The notes under the pieces: generated by a model
The model's database searches: none
The model's input: the letters and a program-made list of their open reading frames with translations, nothing else
Told to the model about the DNA's origin: nothing
Shown here: positions 1 to 9,044 of the stretch, in pieces
Layout: the number at the start of each line of letters is the position of its first letter
Numbering within the stretch: the first letter of the stretch is position 1
Assembly (NCBI GenBank): GCA_003268905.1
Contig: QLTU01000017.1
Coordinates: 1-64,000 of the forward strand
Reading direction: 5' to 3'
Origin: Acidovorax defluvii
Lineage (GTDB): Bacteria; Pseudomonadota; Gammaproteobacteria; Burkholderiales; Burkholderiaceae_C
DNA: 64,000 nucleotides
Position numbers and translations under genes: made by a program

Positions 1-41
1 TAGTGCGGGTTCCCGTGTGAAAGTAGGTCATCGTCAGGCTC
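1..41 (+). rRNA. rrf: 5S ribosomal RNA, 3' end only
   Basis: The first ~40 bases match the 3' strand of a betaproteobacterial 5S rRNA, including GTGTGAAAGTAGGTCATCG and the closing GTCAGGCT. The rest of the gene and presumably the rest of the rRNA operon lie to the left of the window. A rho-independent terminator follows within 15 bases, as expected at the end of an rrn operon. Confidence 0.85.
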
Positions 42-53
42 TTACAGCCCAGC

Positions 54-88
54 AACGCCCCCCTCTGTGATCAGAAGGGGGCGTTTCT
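54..88 (+). terminator. Rho-independent terminator of the rRNA operon
   Basis: An AACGCCCCC arm pairs with GGGGGCGTT across a short loop and is followed by a T-rich run. It sits just downstream of the 5S rRNA end. From here to about 382 I see no gene. Confidence 0.8.
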
Positions 89-382
89 GCTTTGGAATTG
101 CCAAAACACACACCAAACTCAATGCCTGCCAAGCCAGCCGGCAAACGTCGTATCCGGTGAGTCTGCTTTGCACCTTATCAGCCAAGACAGCCCAGAGCTC
201 GACTGCGGGGGCTTAAGGTCGCCAGGCTGGCCAAGAATTTGTTCACAAGGTGAACGTTCGGTTTGCGAAAAAGGGTGGGGCAAAATTCAATAGTGATGGT
301 CAGATATGCGAGAAAAGCAACATCTACCGCTGTCTGTTGCATCTTGAGCAGAGCACTTAGGAGTCGAAAGCAATGATTGGCA

Positions 383-1555
383 TTAGAGTTTTTTCAATCT
401 CCTTATTGCTTCATGCAAGGTTTCGTCTTTTTTGGCAAAGCAAAAGCGAACGACTCCTTGATTAAAACCATCGCCGTAGAAAGCAGACAAGGGAATGGCG
501 GCAACCCCTACTTCACGCACTAGCCACTTGCAAAAATCCGACTCATTTAGATCGCTAACGTTTGTCGTGTCTACGCATTGAAAATAGCTGCCTGTATTGG
601 GAAGCAATTTCAAACGCGAGCCTTCCAGTCCTTCGCAGAACAGGTCGCGTTTAGCTTGATAGAAAGCCGGTAGCTGCAGATAAGGCGCAGGATCTTTCAA
701 ATACTCGGCCAGTCCGTACTGGATGGGTGTGTTCACGGTAAACACATTGAACTGGTGTACCTTTCGAAATTCGGCAGTGAGGGATGCCGGTGCGGCCACG
801 GTTCCAACCTTCCAGCCAGTAACGTGGAAGGTTTTGCCAAAGCTCGATACAACGAAAGCCCGCGCCGCCAAGCCTGGGAAACGTGCGGTGCTCTGGTGTT
901 CAGCACCATCGAAAACCATGTGTTCGTAAACTTCATCGCTGATCAGCAAGATGTTGGTGGGGACCAGCAGTTCCTGCAGTGCGAGCATATCCTCAGCGCT
1001 CCAGACCGTAGCGCTAGGGTTGTGCGGACTGTTGATGATGAGGGCGCGGGTTCGTGGCGTGATTGCCCCGCCAATTAGAGAAAAGTCGGGGCGAAACGTT
1101 CCTGGGGTAAGGGGGACCCGCACAACAATGCCACCTGCCAGTTCGATGTTGGGGGCGTAGCTGTCATAACAAGGGTCGAGCACAATGACCTCGTCGCCCG
1201 CGTGCACGATGGCCAGAATGGCCGTGAGGATCGCTTGGGTAGCCCCTGCCGTGATGGTAATTTCGGCGTTGGCGCAATATTTTCGACCATAGGTTGCTTC
1301 TATTTTTGAAGCAACAGCCTCGCGCAATGCTGGAATACCGGGCATGGGCGGGTACTGGTTGTGACCGGCCTTCATGGCTTGTGTCACCGCATCGACCAAG
1401 GCTGGATCACATTCAAAATCAGGAAATCCCTGGCCCAGATTCACCGCGTCATGTTCAGCGGCAAGTGCCGACATGACTGAAAAAATGGTAGTGCCGACCT
1501 GGGGTAGCTTGCTGGGAAATGTCGGTGTGAGTGGACTCGCGGCGGTGGAGGTCAT
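383..1555 (-). CDS. ybdL: Methionine aminotransferase (class I/II PLP-dependent, YbdL type)
   Basis: A 390-residue fold-type I PLP enzyme that closely resembles E. coli YbdL, which prefers methionine as amino donor. Visible landmarks are NLGQGFPDF near residue 39, the HNP motif at 178-180 and DEVYEH at 207-212 that hold PLP, and the Schiff-base lysine K241 in SSFGKTFHVTGWKVG. The C-terminal RFCFAKK block is also typical. Length is normal for the family. The gene stands alone between the rRNA operon end and cysB, on the same strand as cysB with about 50 bases between them. The kynurenine aminotransferase subgroup is a close relative, so substrate preference is inferred from similarity only. 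Confidence 0.9.
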   Translation of the reverse strand: MTSTAASPLTPTFPSKLPQVGTTIFSVMSALAAEHDAVNLGQGFPDFECDPALVDAVTQAMKAGHNQYPPMPGIPALREAVASKIEATYGRKYCANAEITITAGATQAILTAILAIVHAGDEVIVLDPCYDSYAPNIELAGGIVVRVPLTPGTFRPDFSLIGGAITPRTRALIINSPHNPSATVWSAEDMLALQELLVPTNILLISDEVYEHMVFDGAEHQSTARFPGLAARAFVVSSFGKTFHVTGWKVGTVAAPASLTAEFRKVHQFNVFTVNTPIQYGLAEYLKDPAPYLQLPAFYQAKRDLFCEGLEGSRLKLLPNTGSYFQCVDTTNVSDLNESDFCKWLVREVGVAAIPLSAFYGDGFNQGVVRFCFAKKDETLHEAIRRLKKL

Positions 1556-1603
1556 GGGAAAAAGTACAAAAGATGCGAGGGATCGGTCGGTTACAACAGA
1601 TGC

Positions 1604-2545
1604 TCAGAGTTCGTAATCATTGACATGCCCTGCCATGGCGCGGGCTATGAGTTCGCGGCTCAGGCGGTCGCTCAGCAGTTCGGCGAATTTGTAGACAAAG
1701 TTACGCAAGTAGGCTCCGCGCTTGAAGGCCACCCGTGCGACGCTCTGCCCGAAAAGATGTCCGACGGGTCGCACAACCAAGTCACCCAAAGGATCTTCGC
1801 GCATAGCCATTTCAGCCACGATGCCGATGCCCAAGCCCAGGCGCACATAAGTCTTGATCACGTCGGAGTCGATGGCTTCGAGTGCAATGCGCGGTTGAAG
1901 TCGCCTCGTTGCAAAGGCCTGGTCAATCTTGCCGCGCCCTGTAAAGGTTGGGTGGTAGGTAATGAGAGGTTCGTGGGCGATGTCATCCAGTCCAATGCGC
2001 TCTTTCTGGGTCAGCGGATGACCCGGAGGCAGCACCAACACATGTTCCCATTCATAGCAGGGCAGGGTCACCAGCTCGGGGTAGTCGGCCAGCGACTCGG
2101 TAGCCATGCCAATTTCCGCCACTTCATCAATCACCATGCGTGCGACCTGATCGGGCGTGGTCTGGTGCAGGCTGATGTTGACTTTCGGGTATGCCTCGCG
2201 GAGTCGCGCCACGGGGACCGGCAATACATAGCGCGCCTGAGTATGGGTGGTGGCGATCGACAGGGTTCCACTGTCCTGCGCACTGAACTGTTCTCCAATG
2301 CGCTTGAGATTGCCAACCTCGCGCATGATGACCTCAATGCTCTTGAGTACGTGCTGGCCGGGTTCTGTGATGCGTTTGAGTCGCTTTCCGTGGCGCGCGA
2401 AAATGTCAATTCCGAGTTCTTCTTCCAGCTCGATGATTGCCTTGGATACGCCGGGCTGCGAGGTGTGCAGGGCTTTGGCCGCCTCGGTCAGATTAAGGTT
2501 GCGGCGGGCTGCCTCTTGAACAAATCGGAATTGGTGCAAATTCAT
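1604..2545 (-). CDS. cysB: LysR-family regulator of sulfur assimilation (CysB/Cbl type)
   Basis: A 313-residue LysR regulator that starts MNLHQFRFVQEAARRNLNLT, a start characteristic of CysB and Cbl. The winged helix-turn-helix covers about residues 1-60 (TEAAKALHTSQPGVSKAI), followed by the periplasmic-binding-protein-like effector domain from about 90 on, with TTHTQARYVLP and TFTGRGKID, which in CysB contact sulfate or N-acetylserine. It would activate the cysteine regulon. The nearby CbiX-like chelatase, a siroheme-related enzyme, fits sulfite reduction, though it is not clearly in the same transcript. CysB and its paralogue Cbl cannot be told apart here. Confidence 0.9.
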   Translation of the reverse strand: MNLHQFRFVQEAARRNLNLTEAAKALHTSQPGVSKAIIELEEELGIDIFARHGKRLKRITEPGQHVLKSIEVIMREVGNLKRIGEQFSAQDSGTLSIATTHTQARYVLPVPVARLREAYPKVNISLHQTTPDQVARMVIDEVAEIGMATESLADYPELVTLPCYEWEHVLVLPPGHPLTQKERIGLDDIAHEPLITYHPTFTGRGKIDQAFATRRLQPRIALEAIDSDVIKTYVRLGLGIGIVAEMAMREDPLGDLVVRPVGHLFGQSVARVAFKRGAYLRNFVYKFAELLSDRLSRELIARAMAGHVNDYEL

Positions 2546-2588
2546 ATCTAATGAAGCCTAAAAATTCGCATCATTATGTTTTATTTGT

Positions 2589-2981
2589 CTAAGAGTTGAA
2601 GTCGGTCGTGGAGACGTCACAGGCTATTTCGGCCATCAGTGTCGTCATGCGGTTGTCCTCTCCAATGGCCGCCTGCACGCTGAATTTCACCGATGGGTGA
2701 AGTGAGCGGAGTTGCTCCACCAACAAGGGCAGGTCTTCACGCGCATGTTTTCCGGTACCAAGAAACATTGGCACGACCACCATGTGGGTTGCGCCCCGTT
2801 GAGCGAGAGCCTCTGCTGCCTGGGCCAATGTCGGTTCGCACAGCTCAAGATAGGCACATTGCACCAACCTATCTGGATGGTGCAAGGCAATGCGTGAGGC
2901 AACTGCTTCTATGGGCGCGCGCCAAAGAGGGTCGCGTGAGCCATGGGAAAAGAGCACGATGGCAGGAAGTGTGTGGGGCAT
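2589..2981 (-). CDS. cbiX: Sirohydrochlorin chelatase, CbiX family (short form)
   Basis: A 130-residue single-domain CbiX-type protein. It begins MPHTLPAIVLFSHGSRDPLW; the histidine of the SHGSRDP motif is the usual metal-inserting residue. VVVPMFLGTGKHAREDLP is the second signature, carrying the conserved histidine. Such short CbiX proteins act as dimers and insert Co or Fe into sirohydrochlorin for cobalamin or siroheme. I chose the ATG at 2981 because an upstream ATG at 3095 would overlap lptG by 90 bases and add an unrelated stretch. It follows lptG on the same strand by 23 bases. The metal used cannot be read from sequence. Confidence 0.85.
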   Translation of the reverse strand: MPHTLPAIVLFSHGSRDPLWRAPIEAVASRIALHHPDRLVQCAYLELCEPTLAQAAEALAQRGATHMVVVPMFLGTGKHAREDLPLLVEQLRSLHPSVKFSVQAAIGEDNRMTTLMAEIACDVSTTDFNS

Positions 2982-3004
2982 ACGCAAAAGGGGTAGTAGT
3001 GGGC

Positions 3005-4111
3005 TTAGCGTCGCAAGACCAGCCAACCAAAGGCTGCGAGCGACAAGAGGGAGTAAATCAATCCAGGAGCCGCAGCAGTGAGCCAGGGTGACCAATTCTG
3101 CAAATTACCGGCGTAGCCGAACACATTGTTCAGTAAAAAGAAGCTGATGCCTGCCATCACGCCGCCAAATACATAACCTGCAATTCCGCCTGCACGAAAG
3201 TGCAAGTATGCAAACGGCAATGCCAAAACCACCATTACCAAGCAACTCAGGGGGTAAAAAACCTTGCGCCAAAACTCAATTTCATACCGTTGGGCGGACT
3301 GGCCGTTGGCATCAAGATGGCGGATGTACTGGAAGAGGTCGACCGTTGCCATACGGTCAGGCTTGAGCAGTGAGGCCGCCACCATGTCGGCACTGATGCG
3401 GGTCGGCCATTGCAGTGCGGGAGTTTGCAGCTGTTCGACCCGGACTTCCTCGCTGTCTAGTTGAAGAAAGCTGCTGCGCCTTACTTGGAGTAGCTCCCAC
3501 ATTCCAGGGGAAGCGAATCGCCCCGACACCGCATGGGTCTGTGAGGTCAGTTGCCCTTTTTCATCAAATTCGAAAATGCGCACGCCCAACATGCCGCCTT
3601 CGGGGGTTAATGCGCGCACGTTCACTGCAAAGGAATGGTCTTGCTGGCGCTCTTTGAGCCAAGCGCCGGTGGCACCAGAGGTCAACCGTCCCAGGTGGCG
3701 CACCTTGATGAGCTGCGCCGCTCGTTCCGACAGTGGGGTAATGTAGTCGCCCACGGCAAAGGTCAGTAGTACAAAGAACCCACCAAGAGTCAGCAAGGTT
3801 CGCAATGCCTGCCAAGGGCCCAGGCCGCTGGTACGCATGATGGTGAATTCGGAGCTTTGGGCCAGCCGCGCCATGACGAAAATGGTGCCGATGAGCACTG
3901 TGATCGGGAGCAATTCGTAAAGATGATTGGGAATGCTCAGCGACACAAAAAGTAACGCGTGGGAGAGTTGGTAGCCGTCAGGCCCCGTCCGGCCAACCCA
4001 ACGCAACTCGTCGATCAGATCAAAGAAAAAAAACAGCGCAAGGAACCCCAGCGTCACAAATCCCACAGCAAGGAGTGCTTCTCGGTGAATGAAGCGGCGA
4101 AGTACTCTCAT
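3005..4111 (-). CDS. lptG: LPS export ABC transporter permease LptG
   Basis: A 368-residue inner membrane permease with two N-terminal and four C-terminal membrane spans around a periplasmic beta-jellyroll domain (about 135-270), the YjgP/YjgQ layout. With LptF and the LptB ATPase it extracts lipopolysaccharide from the inner membrane and feeds the LptC-A-DE bridge. The first span includes LALFFFFDLIDEL; the C-terminal part includes LALPFAYLHFRAGGIAGYVFGG. Its ATG overlaps the lptF stop by four bases (ATGA), so the two are translationally coupled. Confidence 0.95.
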   Translation of the reverse strand: MRVLRRFIHREALLAVGFVTLGFLALFFFFDLIDELRWVGRTGPDGYQLSHALLFVSLSIPNHLYELLPITVLIGTIFVMARLAQSSEFTIMRTSGLGPWQALRTLLTLGGFFVLLTFAVGDYITPLSERAAQLIKVRHLGRLTSGATGAWLKERQQDHSFAVNVRALTPEGGMLGVRIFEFDEKGQLTSQTHAVSGRFASPGMWELLQVRRSSFLQLDSEEVRVEQLQTPALQWPTRISADMVAASLLKPDRMATVDLFQYIRHLDANGQSAQRYEIEFWRKVFYPLSCLVMVVLALPFAYLHFRAGGIAGYVFGGVMAGISFFLLNNVFGYAGNLQNWSPWLTAAAPGLIYSLLSLAAFGWLVLRR

Positions 4112-5205
4112 GCGGGACTCCGGGTTTTGCGCAGACGCCGGAGCGTCCAGTGATTGTGTCGCGCAGCCAGGATGGCCAGCGCGAGTACTGCCGTGCCACC
4201 ATGAAGGAGAATCATGAAGGTTGGCAATCCCAGCTTTCCTGCTCCAACCCAGCTCTGCCCAAGCGTCATGAGGTTGTAGTACACAACGAAAGATAACAGT
4301 GCAAACATCATGCCGCCGCTGCGACCGGCGCGTGGGTTCACGCTGGCCAGAGCCAAGCCCAGAATGACAAAATTGACGGCCGCCACTGCCAGTCCAAGTC
4401 TCCAGCCCAGTTCTGCCTGGTATGCGGGTATGGTCGATTGCAATAACAGCTCATGGGTAGCGCGGGTCTTGACAGCCAGTTGATCTGTACCTGTGCCGGA
4501 TGCCGAACCGATGCGGGTGCCGTATTCCGAAAACTCACTCAGTTTCAGGCCTGGCTGGTCCGTAGTGGACTCCAGTCGCTGCCCCTGACTAAGCAATGCG
4601 AAGCGTTCGCCTGCACGTATTTCCAGGCGAGCACTGCGAGCTGACGTTACCGATTCTTTGGCGCCGCTGCTGGCCGCAATGAAAATGTTGTTTCCCGCCT
4701 GGGTGTCCGGGCTGTCCTTGTCGATAAAAAACACCCGGCTACCGTTGGCTGACTCCTGAAATTCGCCAGGCGCAATGCGGTCGATGTCGCTGCGTTGTTC
4801 ATAGCGCGTCTTGAGCTCCTGAATCTGGGCATTAGCCCATGGCCATACCCCAAGGGACAGGATGGCAATGACTGCCATCACGGGCCATGCAAAGCGCAGC
4901 AATGGGCGCAGCAGGCTCATGAGTCCCTGGCCACTTGAGAACCAGATCACCATTTCGCTGTCCCTGTACATGCGTGACAGGACTCCCACCACAGCGACAA
5001 AAAGACTCAGGCTGAGGATGATTGGGAGTTGCCCCAGCACCGTGAAGCCCATGACTAACATGACGTCGGAAGGGTTGACACTGCCGCGCGACGCCTGACC
5101 GAGGGTTCGGATCAGCATCATGGTCATGACTACCGTGACGAGCACCACGAGCGTGGCGCCAAAGCTCCGCGCCAGCTCTCTGCGAATGGATGAATCGAAT
5201 AACAT
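4108..5205 (-). CDS. lptF: LPS export ABC transporter permease LptF
   Basis: A 365-residue partner of LptG with the same two-plus-four span topology. The N-terminus MLFDSSIRRELARSFGATL is the usual LptF start, so I chose the ATG at 5205 over one six codons upstream. The periplasmic domain spans about 140-270 and includes IDRIAPGEFQE. The start codon is only 23 bases from the divergent pepA start, so both promoters must lie in or overlap the opposite coding regions, an arrangement common in proteobacteria. Confidence 0.95.
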   Translation of the reverse strand: MLFDSSIRRELARSFGATLVVLVTVVMTMMLIRTLGQASRGSVNPSDVMLVMGFTVLGQLPIILSLSLFVAVVGVLSRMYRDSEMVIWFSSGQGLMSLLRPLLRFAWPVMAVIAILSLGVWPWANAQIQELKTRYEQRSDIDRIAPGEFQESANGSRVFFIDKDSPDTQAGNNIFIAASSGAKESVTSARSARLEIRAGERFALLSQGQRLESTTDQPGLKLSEFSEYGTRIGSASGTGTDQLAVKTRATHELLLQSTIPAYQAELGWRLGLAVAAVNFVILGLALASVNPRAGRSGGMMFALLSFVVYYNLMTLGQSWVGAGKLGLPTFMILLHGGTAVLALAILAARHNHWTLRRLRKTRSPA

Positions 5206-5228
5206 TGGCTCGAAGGAAAACACCGATT

Positions 5229-6746
5229 ATGAACTTTGATCTGAAGACGCTGGAGTTGACGGCTGCTGCTACCGAAAAATGCGATCTACTTGTCGTGTTG
5301 GTACCCGAGGGCTTCAGGCCGGGGCAGGACGCCTTGTCGGTGCTTGCTGCCCATGCACTCAAATGTGGCGATCTGAAGGCCAAGGCCGGCACACACCTCC
5401 AACTCTATCTGGCACCCGCTGTCAGCGCACGTCGCGTTGTACTGTTGGGCGCAGGCAACGGCTCGGCCCGCGCCATTCGCCAGGCCTTACAAGCCATTGC
5501 GACAACTTTCAAGCTGCCTCAGGTCAAGCGAGCGGTAGTGTGTTTTGCTGGCGAAGCCCAGCCAGATGGCGTAAGTGCTGCAGTGCAGGCAGTTGCGGAT
5601 GCCAGTTATGTTTATGCCACCACCAAGCCCAAGGCCGAAGCGCGCACCCTGAATCGGGTGGTGATCGGCGTCGTTCATGCAGAACCGGTTCGCGAGGCGT
5701 TTGCGCACGGGGTGGGTCTTGTGGCGGGGGTGGAGTTTGCCCGCGAATGGGGAAACCGTCCGGCCAATCACGCAACGCCGAGTCTTTTGGCAGATGCCGC
5801 CAAGTCCCTTGGCAGCCAGCCCCGCATCCAGTGCAAGGTGCACGGCCCTGCCGAAGTTGCCCGACTTGGCATGGGGGCATTCATGGCCGTTGCACGAGGC
5901 TCCGAGGAGCCGTTGCGGCTGATCGAACTTCGTTACAGTGGTGCGAGCAAGTCCGATGCCCCGGTGGTGCTCGTGGGCAAAGGCATCACTTTTGACACCG
6001 GCGGCATCTCCATCAAGCCTGCCGCCGAGATGGACGAAATGAAATTCGACATGTGCGGCGCGGCGAGTGTGCTGGGTGTATTTCGCGCTCTTGGAGAATT
6101 GCAGCCCGCAATCAATGTGGTGGGCCTCATTCCTGCGTGCGAGAACATGCCGGACGGTCGGGCGGTGAAGCCCGGTGATGTGGTTACCAGCATGAGCGGT
6201 CAGACGATCGAGGTATTGAACACAGACGCGGAAGGTCGGTTGGTACTTTGTGACGTGTTGACTTATGCCGCGCGCTTCAAGCCGGCAGCGGTGGTGGACA
6301 TCGCAACCTTGACCGGTGCCTGTGTAATTGCTTTGGGGTCTGTGCGTAGCGGACTCTTTGCAAACAACGATGTCCTGGCTGCTGCCTTGTCTGCGGCTGG
6401 GGATGAGGCGCAAGATCTTTGCTGGCGCATGCCGTTGGACGAAGAGTACGCGGAAGGGTTGAAGAGCAATTTCGCCGACATGGGCAATGTGGCGGGACGA
6501 GCAGGCGGTTCCATCACGGCGGCCAAGTTTTTGCAGCGATTCGTGGGCGAGTTTCCATGGGCGCACTTGGATATTGCCGGCACTGCGTGGAAAAGTGGTG
6601 CCGGCAAGGGTTCCACCGGCCGACCTGTTGGCTTGCTGGTGCATTACCTGCTGGGCCATGCGCAGCAGCGCTCCGCAACGGGCACGGTCAAGGCTGTTAA
6701 GCCCGCTCTACCTTCCCGGCGCAAGTTTCAATCGAAGCCTGCTTGA
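5229..6746 (+). CDS. pepA: Leucyl aminopeptidase (cytosol aminopeptidase, M17)
   Basis: A 505-residue M17 peptidase that removes N-terminal residues, especially leucine, using two divalent metals. Ligands visible are K251 and D256 (VGKGITFDTGG), D274, and D333/E335 in the family signature NTDAEGRL, with K263 and R337 as the catalytic pair. In E. coli the hexamer also binds DNA in Xer recombination; nothing here tests that. I chose the ATG at 5229, which gives the usual N-terminus MNFDLKTLEL, over the in-frame ATG at 5190 that would run into lptF. holC starts eight bases downstream, so the two probably share a transcript. Confidence 0.95.
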   Translation: MNFDLKTLELTAAATEKCDLLVVLVPEGFRPGQDALSVLAAHALKCGDLKAKAGTHLQLYLAPAVSARRVVLLGAGNGSARAIRQALQAIATTFKLPQVKRAVVCFAGEAQPDGVSAAVQAVADASYVYATTKPKAEARTLNRVVIGVVHAEPVREAFAHGVGLVAGVEFAREWGNRPANHATPSLLADAAKSLGSQPRIQCKVHGPAEVARLGMGAFMAVARGSEEPLRLIELRYSGASKSDAPVVLVGKGITFDTGGISIKPAAEMDEMKFDMCGAASVLGVFRALGELQPAINVVGLIPACENMPDGRAVKPGDVVTSMSGQTIEVLNTDAEGRLVLCDVLTYAARFKPAAVVDIATLTGACVIALGSVRSGLFANNDVLAAALSAAGDEAQDLCWRMPLDEEYAEGLKSNFADMGNVAGRAGGSITAAKFLQRFVGEFPWAHLDIAGTAWKSGAGKGSTGRPVGLLVHYLLGHAQQRSATGTVKAVKPALPSRRKFQSKPA

Positions 6747-6753
6747 GAGCGTC

Positions 6754-7188
6754 ATGACGGAAATCGCTTTCCACTTCAATGCGCCAGACAAAATGGCCTA
6801 CGCCTGCCGGTTTGCCCGCAAGGCACTGCGCAGTGGCGTACAGCTCATGATCACAGGTTCCGCACAAACGCTGGCTGAACTCGACGACATGCTCTGGAAC
6901 ATGACGCCCCAGGATTACGTGGCCCATTGCCGCAGCGACGCAGGGGAAGAGCTTTTGCGGTTCTCCCCTGTGGTGCTTGCCGTGGATGTGCAGCAGGGAC
7001 CACATCACGAGATGTTGCTGAATCTGGGGGGCGCCGTGCCGCCCGGGTTTGGTAGTTTCGAGCGTCTGGTAGAGGTGGTCAGTGCCACCGATGAGGTGGA
7101 CCGCGGTGAAGCGCGTGCGCGTTGGCGCCACTATGCGTCACAGGGCTATGCAATCACACGCCATGACCTCGTGTTGAAGGTCGACTGA
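6754..7188 (+). CDS. holC: DNA polymerase III chi subunit
   Basis: A 144-residue HolC protein. It links the clamp loader (through psi) to single-strand-binding protein at the fork. Recognisable blocks are MTEIAFHFNAPDKMAYACRF at the start, LDDMLWNM near 43-50 and LLNLGGAVPPGF near 88-99. It follows pepA by seven bases, the standard pepA-holC pairing in beta- and gammaproteobacteria. The start at 6754 is well defined by family length. Confidence 0.93.
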   Translation: MTEIAFHFNAPDKMAYACRFARKALRSGVQLMITGSAQTLAELDDMLWNMTPQDYVAHCRSDAGEELLRFSPVVLAVDVQQGPHHEMLLNLGGAVPPGFGSFERLVEVVSATDEVDRGEARARWRHYASQGYAITRHDLVLKVD

Positions 7189-7661
7189 TGCCTCACCCTC
7201 CCAAGCCACTTCCTCGTTTTGTACCGACTCTCACCGAAGTGGTGCAGGGGCCAGATGTACTCCCCGTTTCAGTGCCAGTGGCGCAAGCTGCCACATCGAC
7301 CAAGGTGCTTACCCCTGCCATTTCACCGTCCGCGCCATCAATCCAGGCAAGGATTGCAGTTCCCGTCGTGCCGGTGCGATCTCCGACCAACGAGCTGGCG
7401 GACGTCGCCAGCGCTCAGCACGTCCCGGCGCCCGCCGCGCGCCGCCCCTTGCCGCCGGGCATGGAGGAGTACATGGTGCACCGGGTGATGCAGCGTGTGG
7501 ATGTGGTGCTCGACCAAAGGTTGCGCGAGGCGATTGCACTGGTAGTGCAGGAGCAGACCCGGTCCGTACTGCCCCGTTTGCGGGAAGAAATCGAATCGGT
7601 GGTGCGGCATGCGGTTTATGAGGCGGTGGCTGACGAGCTGGCTAGCGGCAATCCGTCGTAG
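7188..7661 (+). CDS. Hypothetical protein with proline-rich N-terminus, third gene of the pepA-holC operon
   Basis: A 157-residue protein I cannot assign to a named family. The first ~90 residues are low-complexity, rich in Pro, Val and Ala. The last ~65 (from PPGMEEYMVHRVMQRVDVVL) form a regular amphipathic helix pattern and look like the only folded part. The ATG shares one base with the holC stop (TGATG), so translation is coupled to holC. Its conserved place next to holC in related genomes is my recollection, not shown here. Confidence 0.75.
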   Translation: MPHPPKPLPRFVPTLTEVVQGPDVLPVSVPVAQAATSTKVLTPAISPSAPSIQARIAVPVVPVRSPTNELADVASAQHVPAPAARRPLPPGMEEYMVHRVMQRVDVVLDQRLREAIALVVQEQTRSVLPRLREEIESVVRHAVYEAVADELASGNPS

Positions 7662-7804
7662 TCCATTGGATGACAGGGTATATCCCTGTGGTTTCACTCG
7701 CATTTAGGCGTGTTCCCTAATGATCTGGCCCGTAAATTGCGATATGTTCGCCTGCGTTGAGACACAAGAACAATTCTCAGCGTTTATCTTTACTGGAGAT
7801 TGAT

Positions 7805-8935
7805 ATGCAATTGAAGTTGAAACTGACCGTGGTTGCTGCTATCGCAGCTGTTGCTGGTATGGCCTCTGCACAAGAGCAAGTGGTCAAAATCGGCCACGTG
7901 GCTCCGGTATCCGGCGCCCAAGCCCACTACGGCAAGGACAACGAAAATGGCGCGCGCATGGCCATTGAAGAGTTGAACGCTCAGGGCGTCACCATCGGTG
8001 GCAAGAAGATCAAGTTCGAGTTGCAGGCGGAAGACGATGCAGCAGATCCCAAGCAGGGCACGGCTGCTGCACAAAAACTGTGCGATGCCAAAGTGGCTGG
8101 CGTCGTGGGTCACCTGAACTCCGGTACGACCATTCCTGCGTCCAAGGTCTATAACGACTGCGGTATTCCTCACGTTACGGGTGCGGCTACCAACCCCAAC
8201 CTGACGAAGCCTGGATACAAGACCACCTTCCGTATTATTGCCAACGACAACGCCTTGGGCGCAGGCATGGCGTTCTATGCCGCTGACACCCTGAAGCTCA
8301 AGACGGTGGCTATCGTTGACGATCGCACGGCCTATGGCCAGGGTGTGGCCAATGTGTTCAAGAAGGTTGCCGCCGAAAAGGGCATGAAGGTTGTGGACGA
8401 GCAGTTCACTACCGACAAGGCCACCGACTTCATGGCCATCCTGACGGCTATCAAGTCCAAGAACCCTGATGCCATCTTCTTCGGTGGCATGGATCCCCAA
8501 GGCGGTCCGATGCTGCGCCAGATGGAACAGCTGGGCATGGGCAACGTGAAGTATTTTGGTGGTGACGGCATCTGCACCGCTGAAATTGCCAAGCTGGCTG
8601 CCGGCGCCAAGACCCTGTCCAACGTGGTGTGCGCTGAAGGTGGTGCGTCGCTCGACAAGATGCCCGGCGGCAAGGCGTGGAAAGCCAAGTACGACGCCAA
8701 GTACCCAGGTCAGTTCCAACTCTACAGCCCCTACACCTACGACGCTACTCACCTGATTGTCGACGCCATGAAACGCGCCAATTCCGTGGACCCCAAGGTC
8801 TATACCCCCGAATTGCTGAAATCGCAGTTCAAGGGCGTGACCTCGACGATCTCCTTTGAGCCTAACGGAGAAATGAAGAACCCAGCCATCACGTTGTATG
8901 TCTACAAGGATGGCAAAAAGACCCCTCTGAACTAA
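7805..8935 (+). CDS. livJ: Branched-chain amino acid ABC transporter substrate-binding protein (LivJ/LivK family)
   Basis: A 376-residue periplasmic binding protein. A signal peptide of ~22 residues ends at MASA before QEQVVKIGHVAPVSG. The mature part shows the type I fold of leucine/isoleucine/valine-binding proteins: GAQAHYGKDNENGARMAIEE, then GVVGHLNSGTTIPASKVY and FRIIANDNALG. A GGAGA Shine-Dalgarno lies eight bases before the ATG at 7805, which I prefer to an in-frame ATG 48 bases upstream. No permease or ATPase genes adjoin it, so its transporter is encoded elsewhere. A strong terminator follows. Confidence 0.92.
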   Translation: MQLKLKLTVVAAIAAVAGMASAQEQVVKIGHVAPVSGAQAHYGKDNENGARMAIEELNAQGVTIGGKKIKFELQAEDDAADPKQGTAAAQKLCDAKVAGVVGHLNSGTTIPASKVYNDCGIPHVTGAATNPNLTKPGYKTTFRIIANDNALGAGMAFYAADTLKLKTVAIVDDRTAYGQGVANVFKKVAAEKGMKVVDEQFTTDKATDFMAILTAIKSKNPDAIFFGGMDPQGGPMLRQMEQLGMGNVKYFGGDGICTAEIAKLAAGAKTLSNVVCAEGGASLDKMPGGKAWKAKYDAKYPGQFQLYSPYTYDATHLIVDAMKRANSVDPKVYTPELLKSQFKGVTSTISFEPNGEMKNPAITLYVYKDGKKTPLN

Positions 8936-8973
8936 ATTGAGAGAGTCGGCGGGCAGCAGCTCTGGATGCTGCC

Positions 8974-9009
8974 CAACAAAAAGGCTTCCCTCGGGAAGCC
9001 TTTTTGTTC
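8974..9009. terminator. Bidirectional rho-independent terminator
   Basis: AACAAAAAGGCTTCCC and GGGAAGCCTTTTTGTT form a perfect 16-base-pair stem around a four-base loop, with A and T runs on both sides. It lies between the convergent binding-protein gene and the 2-hydroxyacid dehydrogenase gene and can serve both. Confidence 0.92.
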
Positions 9010-9044
9010 AGGCGCTTTAGCAACGTAGGGGGAACGACCAAGCC